From Endothia cerciana (taxonomy: Eukaryota; Ascomycota; Sordariomycetes; Diaporthales; Cryphonectriaceae), in assembly GCA_026119935.1 (NCBI GenBank), contig JALRMH010000005.1, positions 1,134,467 through 1,198,466 of the forward strand: a stretch of DNA of 64,000 nt, in the 5' to 3' direction. This document shows, piece after piece, positions 11,955 through 23,758 of this stretch (position 1 is the stretch's first letter; each line of letters begins with the position of its first letter). The notes under the pieces were generated by a model. That model was not told where the DNA came from, did not search any database, and was given only the letters and a program-made list of their open reading frames with translations. Made by a program: the position numbers and the translations under genes.

Positions 11955-14900
11955 ATGAGTTCTCTCAAACGAAAGGGCGCACCGTCTGCCAATTCTTCCA
12001 CAAAGGATGTGAAACCCACCACAGACACAAGGCCATCGAAGAAGGCGAAATCAGAGAAGACAGGCAAGAGTGAAGACAAGAAGAGCTCGAAGGCCACCGA
12101 CAAGACTCACTCATCTGCGCCAGCGATTTCAAAGATCAAGGATGAAGAGCCCCTCTTTCCCCGAGGCGGCGGCAGCATCCTCACCCCTCTCGAGCACAAG
12201 CAGATTACGATCGAGGCGAAACGCGATGCGCTCTTCGAGGAAGAGTCTGGCAAGTCAACCAAGGCTGGAGGCAAGGATCCAAAGAAGAGAAAGCGCAAGT
12301 CTTCAACAAGGGAGGGCAAGGAAACAGGAAAACCAGCTCGCGACGAGGATGCTGTCAAGATCGAAGGTCTGAACTATAAGGTATGCGCCTTCGATTGCGG
12401 ATCTGTCCTGCGAGACATTGGCTGACTCGGGTGACAGCGACTTGTGAAGGGCTCACTGGTCCTTGGCCAAGTATGCGAGATTAACGACCTCGATATTGCC
12501 CTAGCTTTACCGAACAACCTTGTCGGCCATGTTTCCATAGCCGCCATCTCCCCGGCCCTAACGAAGCGGATTGAGGAAGCGGCTGCTTCTGACGACACCG
12601 ACGAAGACAACTCACCAGACGATGATATCGATCTGAAGGAATTGTTCCAGATTGGACAATACCTTCGGGCCTATGTCGTGTCGACAATAGAAGACTCGTC
12701 TGCGCTGCCAAGCAAGGCGAAGAGGCGCATAGAGCTATCCCTCCGACCAGATGACGCCAATTCGACTCTATCCCAGCAAGAGGTGCTCACGAATAGCACC
12801 GTCATGGCATCCATTGCCAGTGTGGAGGATCACGGATACGTCATGGACATTGGCATCACAGATTCCAAGATCACCGGTTTCATGCCAAAGAAGGAGGTTG
12901 ATTCCAGCATCTCCGAGGACAGGCTACAGCCAGGCAATGCGTTCTTGTGCATCTCCACAGGCTTGGGCGCTAACCGGAAGGTCGTTCAGTTGTCTACAAA
13001 GAGCGACAAGCTGGGCAGCTGCAAGAACTTTCCATCCGAGGCCACCACGATCAACACCTTTGTCCCTGGCACTGCCGTCGAGGTGCTTGTATCTGAGATA
13101 ACAGAGCGTGGTCTTATTGGCAAAGTTATAGGTCATCTCGACGTCACTGCCGATCATATCCACTCAGGCATTGGACCGAAAGGTACAGATCTGGCAGCCA
13201 AGTACAAGGTCGGGTCAAAGCTTAAGGCGAGGGTCATTTGCACTTTTCCGGAAGCGAAGCAGCCAAAATTGGGCATCTCGATTCTGGAACACGTCAAAGC
13301 CCTTAGGGATGTGGTTGCTAAGGTTGAAGAAGACGAAAAGAAGCCTCTGGAGGTGCTGCCCATCTCCTCATTCGTCGAAGAATGCATTGTCAAACAAGTC
13401 GAGACCGACATTGGTCTCTTTGTTGACGTGGGTGTCGAGGGTATACCTGGCTTTGTCCATATCTCTCGAGTTAAAGATGGAAAGATTGACGGTCTATACC
13501 AGTCCAGCGGTCCATTCAAGGTTGGATCCAAGCACAGGGGCCGCGTCGTTGGATACAACGCCTTTGACGGGTTTTTCCTCCTTTCTTTCGAGAAGACTGT
13601 GCTCGAGCAGCCGTTCCTGCGCATCGAGGATGTACCGGTGGGAGACATCGTCAACGGCGTCGTGGAGAAGCTTGTTATCGGAGAGAATGGCGTACATGGC
13701 CTTATCTTGAGACTTGCAGAGGGCATATCAGGGCTGGTCCCCGAGATGCATCTTTCCGATGTCCATTTGCAACACCCTGAAAAGAAATTTCGAGAGGGCA
13801 TGAAAGTCAAGGCGCGAGTCCTGTCGACCAACCCCTCGAAGCGCCAACTCCGTCTCACTTTGAAGAAGACCCTGGTCAATTCTGACGAGAAGTCCATCAA
13901 GTCCTTCGAGGACGTTTCGGTTGGCATGCAAGTGCTTGGAACAATCATGAACGTTCTTCAAAACGGCGCTGTTGTCCAGTTTTACGGTCACTTGCGTGGA
14001 TTCCTTCCACTCTCTGAGATGAGCGAGGCCTACATCAGCGATCCCAAGGAGCACTTCCGCCAGGGTCAGGTTGTCAACGTGCATGTGATCGATGTCGACG
14101 CCGGGACGAACAGGCTCGTCGTGTCTTGCAAAGATCCTGCAGCTTTCGGCATGGACAGGCAATTGGCTCTCAAGAAGCTTAGTGTTGGTGATCTTGTTTC
14201 GGGCAAAGTCAGCCAGAAAACCGAAGATGATATCTTCGTGGAGCTGGGTGACAGCTTGCTAAAGGCTGTGCTTACCGTCGGTCATCTGACGGACAAGTCT
14301 GCTGCCAAGAATCGAGCTGCGCTGAAGAGGGTACACGTTGGGCAAACACTGAACGATCTGGCGATCCTGGAGAAGAATGAGGGCCGTCGGGCTCTTACAG
14401 TGACCTTAAAGCCGAGTTTGGTTGCTGCAGCAAAGGAGGGCAGACTGCTTTCGACATGGGAAAAGGCCAAAGCCGGACAGCTGGTTCACGGTTTTGTCCG
14501 GAACATCACCCCTACAGCTGTCTTCGTCCAGTTCGGTGGCAACCTGACAGCACTCCTTCCGGCATCTATGATACCCCAAGAGCAGCAGAAGGAACAGGAT
14601 TTCAGCTTGCATAAGCTGCAGTCGATATCGGTCAATATCGTTTCCGTCGACCGTGAACACTCTCGAGCGGTTGTTGCCATTCCATCGGTTGCAGACGCCA
14701 AAGAACAGAGGTCGGCGAAACCCAGGACCACCTTAAAGCCGGTTGAGAACCCTGTCGATGAGTCAATTCAGACTGAAGACGACATTTCTGTTGGCAAAAT
14801 TACAAAAGCCAAGATTGTGTCCATCAAGAGTACACAGCTGAACGTGCAGCTCGCTGACAACATACAAGGCCGTGTGGACGTATCACAGGTCTTCGACTCC

Positions 14901-17462
14901 TGGGACGAGATTCGGAACCCAAAGAATCCTCTACAGAAGTTCAAGCAGAAGCAGGTCATCAAGGTCAGAGTTCTCGGTGTACATGACGCGAGGAATCATC
15001 GCTTCCTGCCAATTTCGCACCGCTCGACACATGCATTGATCGAATTATCTGCCAAGCCAAGCGACCTGAAGGAAGAAGGCGAGCCCGAGATGCTGTCGCT
15101 AGGCCAGATCGAAGCTGGATCTGAGTGGACAGGGTTTGTCAACAACATCAAGACGAACTGCCTCTGGGTCAATTTATCGCCGTCAGTGCGTGGAAGAATG
15201 GCCATCAACGACGCGTCCGACGACCTGTCTCTGCTCAGCAACCCGTCTGCGAGCTTCCCCGTTGGCTCTGCCATGCAAGTGCGTGTCAAGGCCGTGGATG
15301 TATCCCAGAATCGTCTCGACCTTACAGCTAGATCCTCGGATTCGTCGAACACGATAACATGGGATACCATCAAGAAGGGCTTGGTCTTGCCGGGCAAGAT
15401 CACCAAGGTCAGCGATCGACAAGTCATGGTGCAGCTCAGCGAAGATGTCTCTGGGCCTGTTCATTTCGCAGACCTCGAAGACGACTACGATGATGCGAAA
15501 CCAAAGAAGTATACTAAGAACGAGATCATCAGAGTTGCAATTGTTGACGTCGATGCAAGCAACAAGAAGCTGCGGCTTTCCACCCGTCCATCGCGGGTGC
15601 TCAACTCAAACCTGCCAGTCAAGGATCCCGAGGTCACAACTGTTTCCGCCCTCAAATCGGGTGAGATCATGCGAGGCTTTGTGAAGAACGTTGCAGACCA
15701 GGGTCTCTTCATCAATCTCGGCGGCCACGTCACAGCCTTCGTCAAGATCTCCGACCTGTCCGACTCGTTCCTGAAAGACTGGAAGCAGAATTTCCGGGTC
15801 GACCAGCTTGTGAAGGGTCGCGTAACCGCAGTCGATGTGGCTGCTGGACAGGTGAACATGAGTCTGAAGTCCTCTATCGTCGATAACGAGTATGTACCTC
15901 CAAAGACACTGTCTGATTTCACCGAAGGTCAGATTGTCACGGGTAAGGTACGTGCGGTTGAAGAATTCGGCGCCTTCATCGTCATTGATGACACTGCAAA
16001 CGTCAGCGGCCTATGTCACAGGAGCGAGATGGCGGAGAAACATGTGAAGGACGCCAGGAAGCTGTACAGCCCGGGTGACGTTGTCAAGGCTCGCATCATG
16101 AAGATTGACCTCGAGAAGAAGAAGATCAGCTTCGGCCTCAAGCCTTCTTACTTTGAGGACGAAGACTCGGATGAGGATATGGATGATCTGGAGGACGATG
16201 CTGGAGCTCCTCTTGGGCCTGATGATAATGAGGATGACAGTGATGATGATCAGGTGTTTCAGGATGCCCCTGAGATCATCATTCGTGGCACTGATAATCA
16301 GAGTGATTCCTCTGAAGGCGAGGATGAAGACGATGAGATGGCGGAGCCTGACAATGCTGATGGTCTGGATGCTGGTGGTTTTGACTGGTCTGGTGGAGCT
16401 CTTGATGAAGCCGCTGGTGAGTCGGATACTGATTCCGATAAAGGTGATTACAAAGACAAGAAAAGGAAGAAGAGGAAGCCAGAGATCCAGGTTGACCGCA
16501 CAGCCCAACTCGACGCCAATGGGCCACAGACAGCAAGCGACTTTGAGAGGCTCTTGTTGGGACAGCCAGATTCCTCCGACTTGTGGATGCAATATATGGC
16601 TTTCCATTTGCAGGTCAGCGAGTCCGCAAAGGCCCGCGAGATCGCAGAGCGCGCCCTCAAGACAATCAACATCCGCGAGGAGGCAGAGAAGCTTAACGTC
16701 TGGACCGCCTACCTCAACATGGAGAACGCCTACGGAACGGACGAGAGTCTTGATGAGGTCTTCAAGCGGGCTTGCCAGTACAACGACGAACAGGTGGTCC
16801 ATGAACGGTTGACGACCAGCTACATCAAGACAGGCAAATACGATGTAGGTACCACACCTCAAGAATCCCCACGAGACACAAAAAATGCTGATGGCCCACA
16901 ACAGAAAGCCGATGAGCTCTTCCAATCCATGACCAAGAAATTCGGCGCCAAGTCTCCGTCAGTCTGGATCAACTATGCACACTTCTTGCACAACACCATT
17001 GAAGAGGCCGAGCGCGCCCGCGCCCTCCTGCCTCGTGCGACACAGGCGCTGCCCTCACATACGCACGTCTCGCTGATGACCAAATTCGCGGCCCTCGAAT
17101 TCCGCTCGGCAAGTGGCGACCAGGAGCGCGGGCGGACGATGTTCGAGGGGTTATTGTCTGCATACCCCAAGAAGTTCGACCTGTGGAACCAGTTGCTTGA
17201 CCTCGAGATATCCGCGTACTCTGCCGCCAAGAAACAGGGTAAGGAGGTCGACGCTACGGCCGTGAGAGGTGTCTTCGAGCACGGGCTCAAGATGAAGGGA
17301 TTGAAGCCGCACAAGGCGAAGGGGTGGTTTCAACGGTGGGCGAAGTGGGAGGAGGAAAACGGCAACGCGAAGAGTCGCGAGAAGGTCAGTGCTAAGGCTA
17401 AGGAGTGGGCGAGAGAGGCGGAATTGAGGAAGAAGACTGCGAAAGCGGAGGGGGATGAGTGA
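11955..17462 (+). CDS. rrp5: rRNA biogenesis protein RRP5 (S1 repeats plus HAT repeats)
   Basis: Inferred exons 11955-12380, 12438-16844 and 16905-17462 give about 1,796 residues, the usual fungal length. Start is ATG 11955, opening MSSLKRKGAPS followed by a Lys/Ser-rich basic region. From about residue 143 to 1380 there is a long run of S1 RNA-binding domains, seen as repeated blocks such as GQVCEINDLDIALALPNN, GKVRAVEEFGAFIVIDD and VKARIMKIDLEKKKISF. An Asp/Glu-rich linker follows (about 1380-1465), then C-terminal HAT/TPR-like repeats (SDLWMQYMAFHL, LNVWTAYLNMEN, PSVWINYAHFL, DLWNQLLDLE). In yeast RRP5 is a nucleolar pre-rRNA processing factor needed for both 40S and 60S subunit assembly: S1 repeats serve 60S and the C-terminus serves 40S steps. 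Confidence 0.96.
12381..12437 (+). other. Intron 1 of rrp5
   Basis: Donor AAG|GTATGC, branch GGCTGACTC, acceptor GTGACAG. Splicing joins LNYK to RLVKGSLVLGQV, the start of the first S1 block. Confidence 0.85.
16845..16904 (+). other. Intron 2 of rrp5 (in-frame, 60 bp)
   Basis: Donor GAT|GTAGGT, branch ATGCTGATG, acceptor CAACAG. It has no stop and is a multiple of three, so a single-ORF reading would add 20 spurious residues. Splicing gives TGKYD-KADELFQSM, a continuous HAT helix. Confidence 0.85.
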
Positions 17463-18245
17463 GCATCCTTATAGCCTGCGTTGGTGAGCTGTAAATGATA
17501 GTATACCCAGAGACGGATGCATAAGGATGGGTGCTGGGTTAGGAAAAGGCATCGCCAATTGAAATTGATTCTTTTGTTAAAACTGTGACTTCTTCCTTTC
17601 CAAGCTCATGTCTTGATGTGTATATCCTAAGTTGGTTGCCCCACGGTTCTAATGTCCCAAAAGCTATGACCGCAACTTTGGTTTGTCTTTACCACAACAA
17701 GATTCCTGTGTGCACAACACTCCCACTCGAGCCCTCACACCCCCCCCCCCCAACCCCCAAGAAGTGTAATTATCACGATGCTTGTCCAAAAGTGTGTGGC
17801 TACGCTTTTGGAGGTAATTAGCACCACCAGACACTTTGACCCCGTGGACGTTTTGCTGGGGCATCTTTCTCAACAACTCTTCCACCCGAACAAAATAAAA
17901 CCTTCCACGACCTCTCTAGGGAAACATTCAAGGACAGACTTGAGCACATGAATAAAGGCCCCCCATTTGCAGCTAACACCATTCCCTCTATGGACCGCAA
18001 GATGTTAGAATATTGATTGGGCTGACGATACACTATCTTGTCCTGTTTCCTCCTTCTATTCGCCCACCAAAGTACGAACTAAGGAACTGGCGAGCAGTAG
18101 GAGCAATAGCAAGAGTAACAGCAACAGGAACAGCAATAGCAATAGCAACTACTAGGGGTCGTTCAGGGCAGGTGCAAGCCCAGGCCTACTACACTGTAAA
18201 TATTATGCTCGTGCCTCTCCTCTGGCAATACTTTCTTAGACCCAA

Positions 18246-18271
18246 CAACAACAACAACAACAACAACAACA
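18246..18271. repeat. Trinucleotide microsatellite (AAC)n
   Basis: Eight tandem copies of AAC, downstream of an imperfect AGCAAT/AACAGC-type repeat at about 18092-18148. Confidence 0.9.
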
Positions 18272-18566
18272 AGAACCCCAATCCACATACACATTTTACA
18301 TACCCTTTAAAGCTTGGCTCGGAATGGCGCGAACCCGAAACCGCATCAGACACAAGCAGCATACAGGACAGAAGGCAGCACGGACAGCTCTCATCATTTG
18401 TCACAAGTACGTGTGCTGTCTAATGTGATATCTATGTCGAGAGCTTACAGGTCATTGATCAAGAATCATCATGCCACAACCCTCGGGCATGCCGAAACAC
18501 GGAGTCTATCGTCTCTCCTAACCTTCTGGCGCCGGACCGGGTGATGCGGGCCGTCCATCATTAGAT

Positions 18567-18903
18567 GGCTGCCAATAACTACGCCAGCTTTGCCGGGATT
18601 TCGGAGGACAGACTGTACGTGGGTGCCCTCCCACGACATACCACGTGAGGACCTGGAAGAGGTGCTGACCTCCTCTAGGCTACCAACCGGATGGTAAAGC
18701 CGCTCACGGTGTCCTCACAGGCTCGCGATGCTAAGGCAGCATTCGAAGAGAACCTCGAAGAAGTGTGTGAAGAGGCCGCGAAGAAACATGGTACAAACCA
18801 GGCCTGCAATATCAAGGCTGGGCAGAAATGCAAGGCTGATGGTGACGCACCGATGCGTCTGAACATGATGAGTTGGGGCCTTCTGATCCTGATTCTGAGC
18901 TAG
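18567..18903 (+). pseudogene. Possible frameshifted RRM-like gene fragment
   Basis: From ATG 18567 the frame reads MAANNYASFAGISEDR and then LYVGALPRHTT. After one extra base it continues as EDLEEVLTSSRLPTG in the next frame. LYVGALP followed by a T.EDLEEVL helix has the shape of an RNA-recognition-motif start (RNP2 strand and first helix). A third open stretch begins ARDAKAAFEENLEEV and ends at TAG 18903 after a short hydrophobic tail (MSWGLLILILS). No single intron model joins all three in one frame with good splice sites, although a weak donor near 18621 with the acceptor at 18678 joins the first and last. It may instead be a tiny lineage-specific gene or chance. Confidence 0.3.
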
Positions 18904-19707
18904 AGTTCAGCCTCTTGGACTTGAGTTCTTATGAGGACTGTGTGCGCGAACCAAGATAAGAGTAGATATACCCAGGTCTATCAACACCCTGCTTACCTAC
19001 TATTTCAGAACAGGACCTGCCGCCGTGACTTTCAGTCTCTTTTGCGTGAACCAAAAATAACAAGTTTCCTGTTTAGCTGTGCTTCGCGAGACTCAGCTCC
19101 TATACATCTTGATGGACTCCTACCGCACCACCCCATCTACCTAGGTTAGTATTTCGCTGCCGTGGCCTATCTAGGCACACACCATTCCAGAGAATAGACC
19201 ACGAGGATCTCAAATAGGATCGCGATTGGATTAATGCGCTTTGCTCGTGCCCTTCTTTCCCTTCCTGTTTCTTCTTCGTGATTGATCAATGACTATGACT
19301 TTAAACGGAGGTGCGAAACTTCTGGCACCATTTTGGCTTACTCAACTTCAGCCCCGACCTATGCGCATCGGAGGGCAGGTGCTTCCAGTGGAATTATAGA
19401 TTGCTATACTAGGTACTTGAGTCGCCGCGTTCCTGATGTGTGATATCATCGTGTTGTGCGCGGCCCACCCACGACACTTAAGTATGCCAGGACTCGAGCT
19501 CACAGTTCGAGCCCATCACGTTTATACCCATATCATAATAAAAGTCTGCGCATTGACACTGGTTTATTTGTAAGAGCTGTGCAGTTCTCATTCAATCTTC
19601 AAAACAAAATGTAGAGAACACTTAAGAAATCCACTTTTCGAGCCCTTTTAATCTCGGATTGATCATCTACTATAGCTTTTTTCCTACCGGATACAGCTGT
19701 TATATGT

Positions 19708-22568
19708 TCAGCGGAATATATGCACTATCCTTCTCAACAGTCTACCACGCCTCCTCACCCGGCCCTCCGGATCATTCATTGCCAGAGGCTTAAACGGCAA
19801 GGGGTCGGCTTTTGGTATTCCTTCGTCCCGCGAGATGTCCGGGCTCGTCGAGGAATCCGCACGTTCTGCTGGTGCTGCGGACATTGCCCTTCCTCGCACA
19901 GTCGCCCAGGGACTTGCAAGCTCTGAGGCTGGTGGGGTTGGGCTTCCGGTTGATTGAGTGCGCATCTCGATAGCTCTAATGCTCTGACCAATTCTCCAGG
20001 AGCCGCCCTCGTTTGGGCGCATTTCAAAGTCGCCATCTTGTACAATGGAACATGGTGAACACCACCCTGGAGCGACTTCGTCGAGTGTATCGGCTGTAAA
20101 GTTTGGCAGCCTGTGCTGTACATAGGTCGCCAGGTCGCATTTTGCTGCCAATTGGATAAAGGTGGAGAAATTCTCGCCCAAGATGGTCAGCATGCCCTCT
20201 GAAAAGTCCCACATAGCGAATGCTTGTGACACGATATTCTCAAGTTCATCCAGCCCTGCAGTCACTTGTGTACATGGCTCGGATGAAGTGACCTCGATTT
20301 CGTATGCGTAAAACAAACAGGCAAGAAGCCACTGTCGAAGCTTGGGTTTAATGTAGGAAAGACGGTGCTGTCCCATCAAAGCTCTGCTCTGGCCGAGATA
20401 TGCGTCGAAAAGAAGTTTTCTGGGGTCGAAGTCACCAGCAAGTTGGCGCAAGTATGCTGATGTTTGATCCGTATGGATGTAGTCGACGATGGTTCTGTGC
20501 AAGAAAGATACCTTTTCACCAAACAGCAAGGGCGCATGGGAATCTGGAGCAATATGAATCATGTCCTTGCACTGAGCGATCAACTGCCGTTTCTTGGTCC
20601 ACAAGATATCCAGGGGCGCCGAGTCGACAACTGGCCAGTCGCCGAGGAATGCCAGCTCCTGTGCCTGGGCTACAGCAGGTTGGTCGTCGAAGTTGAAAAA
20701 GAGAAACGTGAATACAGGGAACGATCTCCTTGCGTACGAAAGCGTAAGAAAGAGTCGTGCTGCTCGTTCCCGATAGATATCCTCCACTGAGTTGAGAATC
20801 CGTTCGAAAAATTTCTCAAGGTCCAAAGGGAGGGCGTCCAGTCTTTGTCGCAATGTCAAGAGATTGTCCTCATTTCGAAGGCCTCGTATCAGAGAGCGAA
20901 CAACCAAGTACACCCAGAGAAAGACTCCTTCGGATCTGCTTATGATACTGCTTATCAAGTCAGATGCTGCATCCCTAGATCTAATCTGTAGTTTTTTGAA
21001 CCCTGCATTCTCCCCCAAGTTGTCTTGGATATACTGACGGATGTCAGGGCTCGTAAGTTCGTGCATACAGATCTTCCATTGGCTGCTGTCGAATGCATCC
21101 GTGAACTCTACCCAAGCCCGACTCGATGTGCAGATCTTGACATTTCGTGACCTCGATAGGCGAAATAGAAACTCTATCAGATCTGTGTGGTCGCCCTCAT
21201 ATTCATCCAGTCCGTCGATGAAGAGGCAAACTTTGAGAATCCTGCCGGATTTGGAAGCTTGGTCGTGAGCCTCTCGATGGGACATAGCCATCATAGCCTT
21301 TGAAAGACGGGCCCAAGTCCAAGGAGTGAAACTTTGGGCATAGTCAGCAGACCAACGGTCTGCACAGACAGTCTCAATAAGATATGGATGCTGGTTGAGT
21401 ATCTGGAGAAGCAAGGACCGGAGCAGGCCCTCCTGAGACTTTTGGATCGTGACTCCAGGACTCCAGAAATAATGACTTGCGATAGCAAGCTTGTAGACAC
21501 GAGGATCCGCCCACTCGGCCAAACATTTGTCTGTTGTCTTATGTTCGGTGATAAACTTCATCAAGGTTGATTTGCCAGAGCCTGCCTTTCCGTTGATCCA
21601 AAAAATCCCGTTCTGGGTGCGAAGCCATTCCGAGAAATTCGGCCCGTGGTCCATAGTTGAGCTGAATATCCATCCGAACGTTCTTCGGTGCGCCTCGGGA
21701 ATTGCGAGCTCGCGTTCATGAAGCTGGCTGAAGCTGAGTGTTTGCAATATTGATTTCCGCTTTTCTTCGGCTTTTTCGACGACACTAGTGCTGTAGAATT
21801 TCTCAACATTGCGTACGTAGTAATGTAACGCGGTCGACTCGGGCCCTTCGTTCAAAATGGGCCGCCCATCCTCCCACTTCAAGATCACCCTGCCATCGCC
21901 TCGAAAGTTGTTGTTATCAACTGCCAAGGTATCGAGCTTCTTTTCGATGTTCTCAAGGTAAATCATCGAGCTATCCATGTATCCTCCGAAAAGCTCACGA
22001 TACATGCCAGTATTGTCAAAGAACCTGCGCAGATTCTGTTGTATGTCACGTTGCTGTTGTCTTGGCCAATGTTCAGCCGAGCCAAACAGGATTATCAGAA
22101 ATCTTGTTGGAGATCATTTCATACTTACTCAATCAAGATGATGAGATGGGACGACACCTCTGTTCGTAAGTTGAGCAAACGAACTGAAAGCTGTTCGAGC
22201 TCTTCCCTCTTGTACATAGCCAAAGCCGCTCTGTATGCCCCTTCCATGAAGCGTAGCTTCTTACTGGGGTGCTTCGTATGTATACTCTTGAGGATCTGGT
22301 CGACCTTCTTGCACAATCCCAGGGATCGGTCAACAAGGCTCAGAAGCGTTTTGTCTTGTCCTACGCCTCCCGAGCTCAAAGCCTGAGTTCCCCTGATGCC
22401 GCCCAAGGTCTCAGTCATATGATTGGTGATGTGTTCAAGTTCACTGATGTGCTTTAGTTTGCCATCTGCATTGTTGATTATCTCCCTGAATAGCCGCAGT
22501 CCAGTGATACCGTATCCAAGGAATTGAGCCACATTGCTGGCTAGACCAACTGCAGTGATAGCCTCCAT
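19708..22568 (-). CDS. NACHT-domain STAND NTPase (fungal NLR-like protein)
   Basis: ATG at 22568; inferred exon 1 is 22568-22129. The donor GA|GTAAGT is clear. The acceptor is less sure: AAG at 22062-22061 (exon 2 from 22060, about 930 residues) or CAG at 22026-22025 (about 918); both keep frame. Residues 1-165 form an alpha-helical N-terminal domain like those preceding fungal NACHT modules (MEAITAVGLASNVAQFLGYG..). After a linker come EAHRRTFGWIF, Walker A GKAGSGKS at about 304-311 and Walker B VCLFIDGLDEYEGD at about 424-437. The helical half afterwards (RGLRNEDNLLTLRQRL, FPVFTFLFF) resembles the region annotated in databases as DUF7791. No WD40, ankyrin or TPR repeats follow; the protein ends in a basic RRRGRLLRRI tail. 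Such proteins act in fungal non-self recognition or programmed cell death; that role is inference here. Confidence 0.88.
22061..22128 (-). other. Intron of the NACHT gene (acceptor uncertain)
   Basis: The consensus donor GTAAGT is followed by a CGGCTGAAC branch point 13 bases before an AAG acceptor. The alternative CAG acceptor 36 bases further on is in the same phase and would remove 12 residues (QQQRDIQQNLRR). Confidence 0.6.
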
Positions 22569-22971
22569 TGCGAAGTAGTATGTGCTGCTCCGTCTATCTG
22601 ATTGATCTTTTTTCTTTCTGAAAATGATGAGCATTCAGAGACGACGCCCGAGATATAAGGAGCGAAGCCTTCTAAGTTGGAGGACAAACATGAGACACAG
22701 GATCAAAATCTGAGATTACACGAGAATGGGAACCACCAGCCTTATGAGAATCTGATCCTGTGGGAGGGCGGGGTAAGGCATGAACAGAGAATTCTGCGAT
22801 GCACTGCCATGGCTTACTGACCGCTTGGCTATATGGTAAGTATGGTGTGCTTAGTCATATAAAAACGGCATGTCTAAGCCACAGCATGCTGTCAAAGTAC
22901 TAGGGCTATTTTTTAGCCATATATGTGGATTGATAGGCGTGAGAAGTGAAGGGAACTGCCAATTGGCTGGC

Positions 22972-23012
22972 GGGCCGTATCGGCCCGGGCATCGGCCTGG
23001 TCAGGCCGATGC
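22972..23012. repeat. Two adjacent perfect hairpins
   Basis: The first is GGGCCG-TAT-CGGCCC (22972-22986). The second, two bases later, is an 11-bp perfect inverted repeat with a 2-base spacer: GCATCGGCCTG, GT, CAGGCCGATGC (22989-23012). Both lie in A/T-richer DNA with no gene, between the NACHT gene and a broken gene. Confidence 0.85.
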
Positions 23013-23758
23013 AGAACCTATAGCCTACTTAGCCCTAGCCTAAGCAGGCTGATCTGGATAGCTTCCTTCCTTCTCAATAACAACAACCACCTGAACCAAC
23101 GACCTGTACTAACTACAGATCTGCTTCTAACGATTGTGACCTACCAACAATATATTTCATTTCTCACCTAGCATAGGTAAGTGCTGAAGGGTAATCTGGC
23201 TGCCTGTTGAAGCATAACTGGTAGTTCTAATAAGTTGATAACTACATAGCATAAAGTGCTGAGGGCTTCCTAAGGGGCAGCCTTTGCCTCCACTTTCGCT
23301 AAGACCAACGTTAAAAAGTTTAGCACTATATTGTGAACGATATAGGCTCCGCAGCCTGCAATCCAGGCGAACCAAGCGCCTTTCGCGCACGAGAATGATA
23401 CAGACAGTCTTGAAAATTGAATCTGTGTAAACAAAAGAGCGCAAGGGTGGCTATTTGGGTCTCCCAGCCTGGCTTGTATGCTCAAGATTATTAGGATTAG
23501 GGTATTTGGTGTTCCATTTTCACCCAGCACGAAGAGTCGTTCCGCGGGAGACTTTTTCATCGACACCAGCACGCAGAGCGTCGACTTTACGTTTACGGGC
23601 TTGGGTTTCGAAGCGGCATTCTCCTCTCATCGTGTACAGTGGAGGTATAAAGTTCGAATGCAAGCCTGGATAATGAAACAAATGGCTTGGCTTTACCACT
23701 GAGTTCATGACTTCCGTGGTAATGTCCGGAGGGTATCTGTTGACCTTACCTCGCAGCA

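Larger units (their letters stand above)
17463..19707. other. Gene-poor interval between rrp5 and the NACHT gene
   Basis: Contains the rrp5 3' flank, a C12 run (17740-17751), AGC/AAC-rich repeats (18092-18148) and an (AAC)n array (18246-18271). It also holds an RRM-like fragment at 18567-18903, given separately. From 18.9 to 19.7 kb I see no coding signal. Confidence 0.55.

Noticed and set aside
16011..16925. 304-codon minus-strand frame opposite rrp5
   Set aside because: Antisense of the acidic linker and HAT region of RRP5; Ile/Leu-rich by reverse complement of GAT/GAG codons.
19490..19520. AGTTCGAGCCC resembling a tRNA B-box
   Set aside because: Flanking sequence does not pair into a tRNA and no A-box lies at the right distance.
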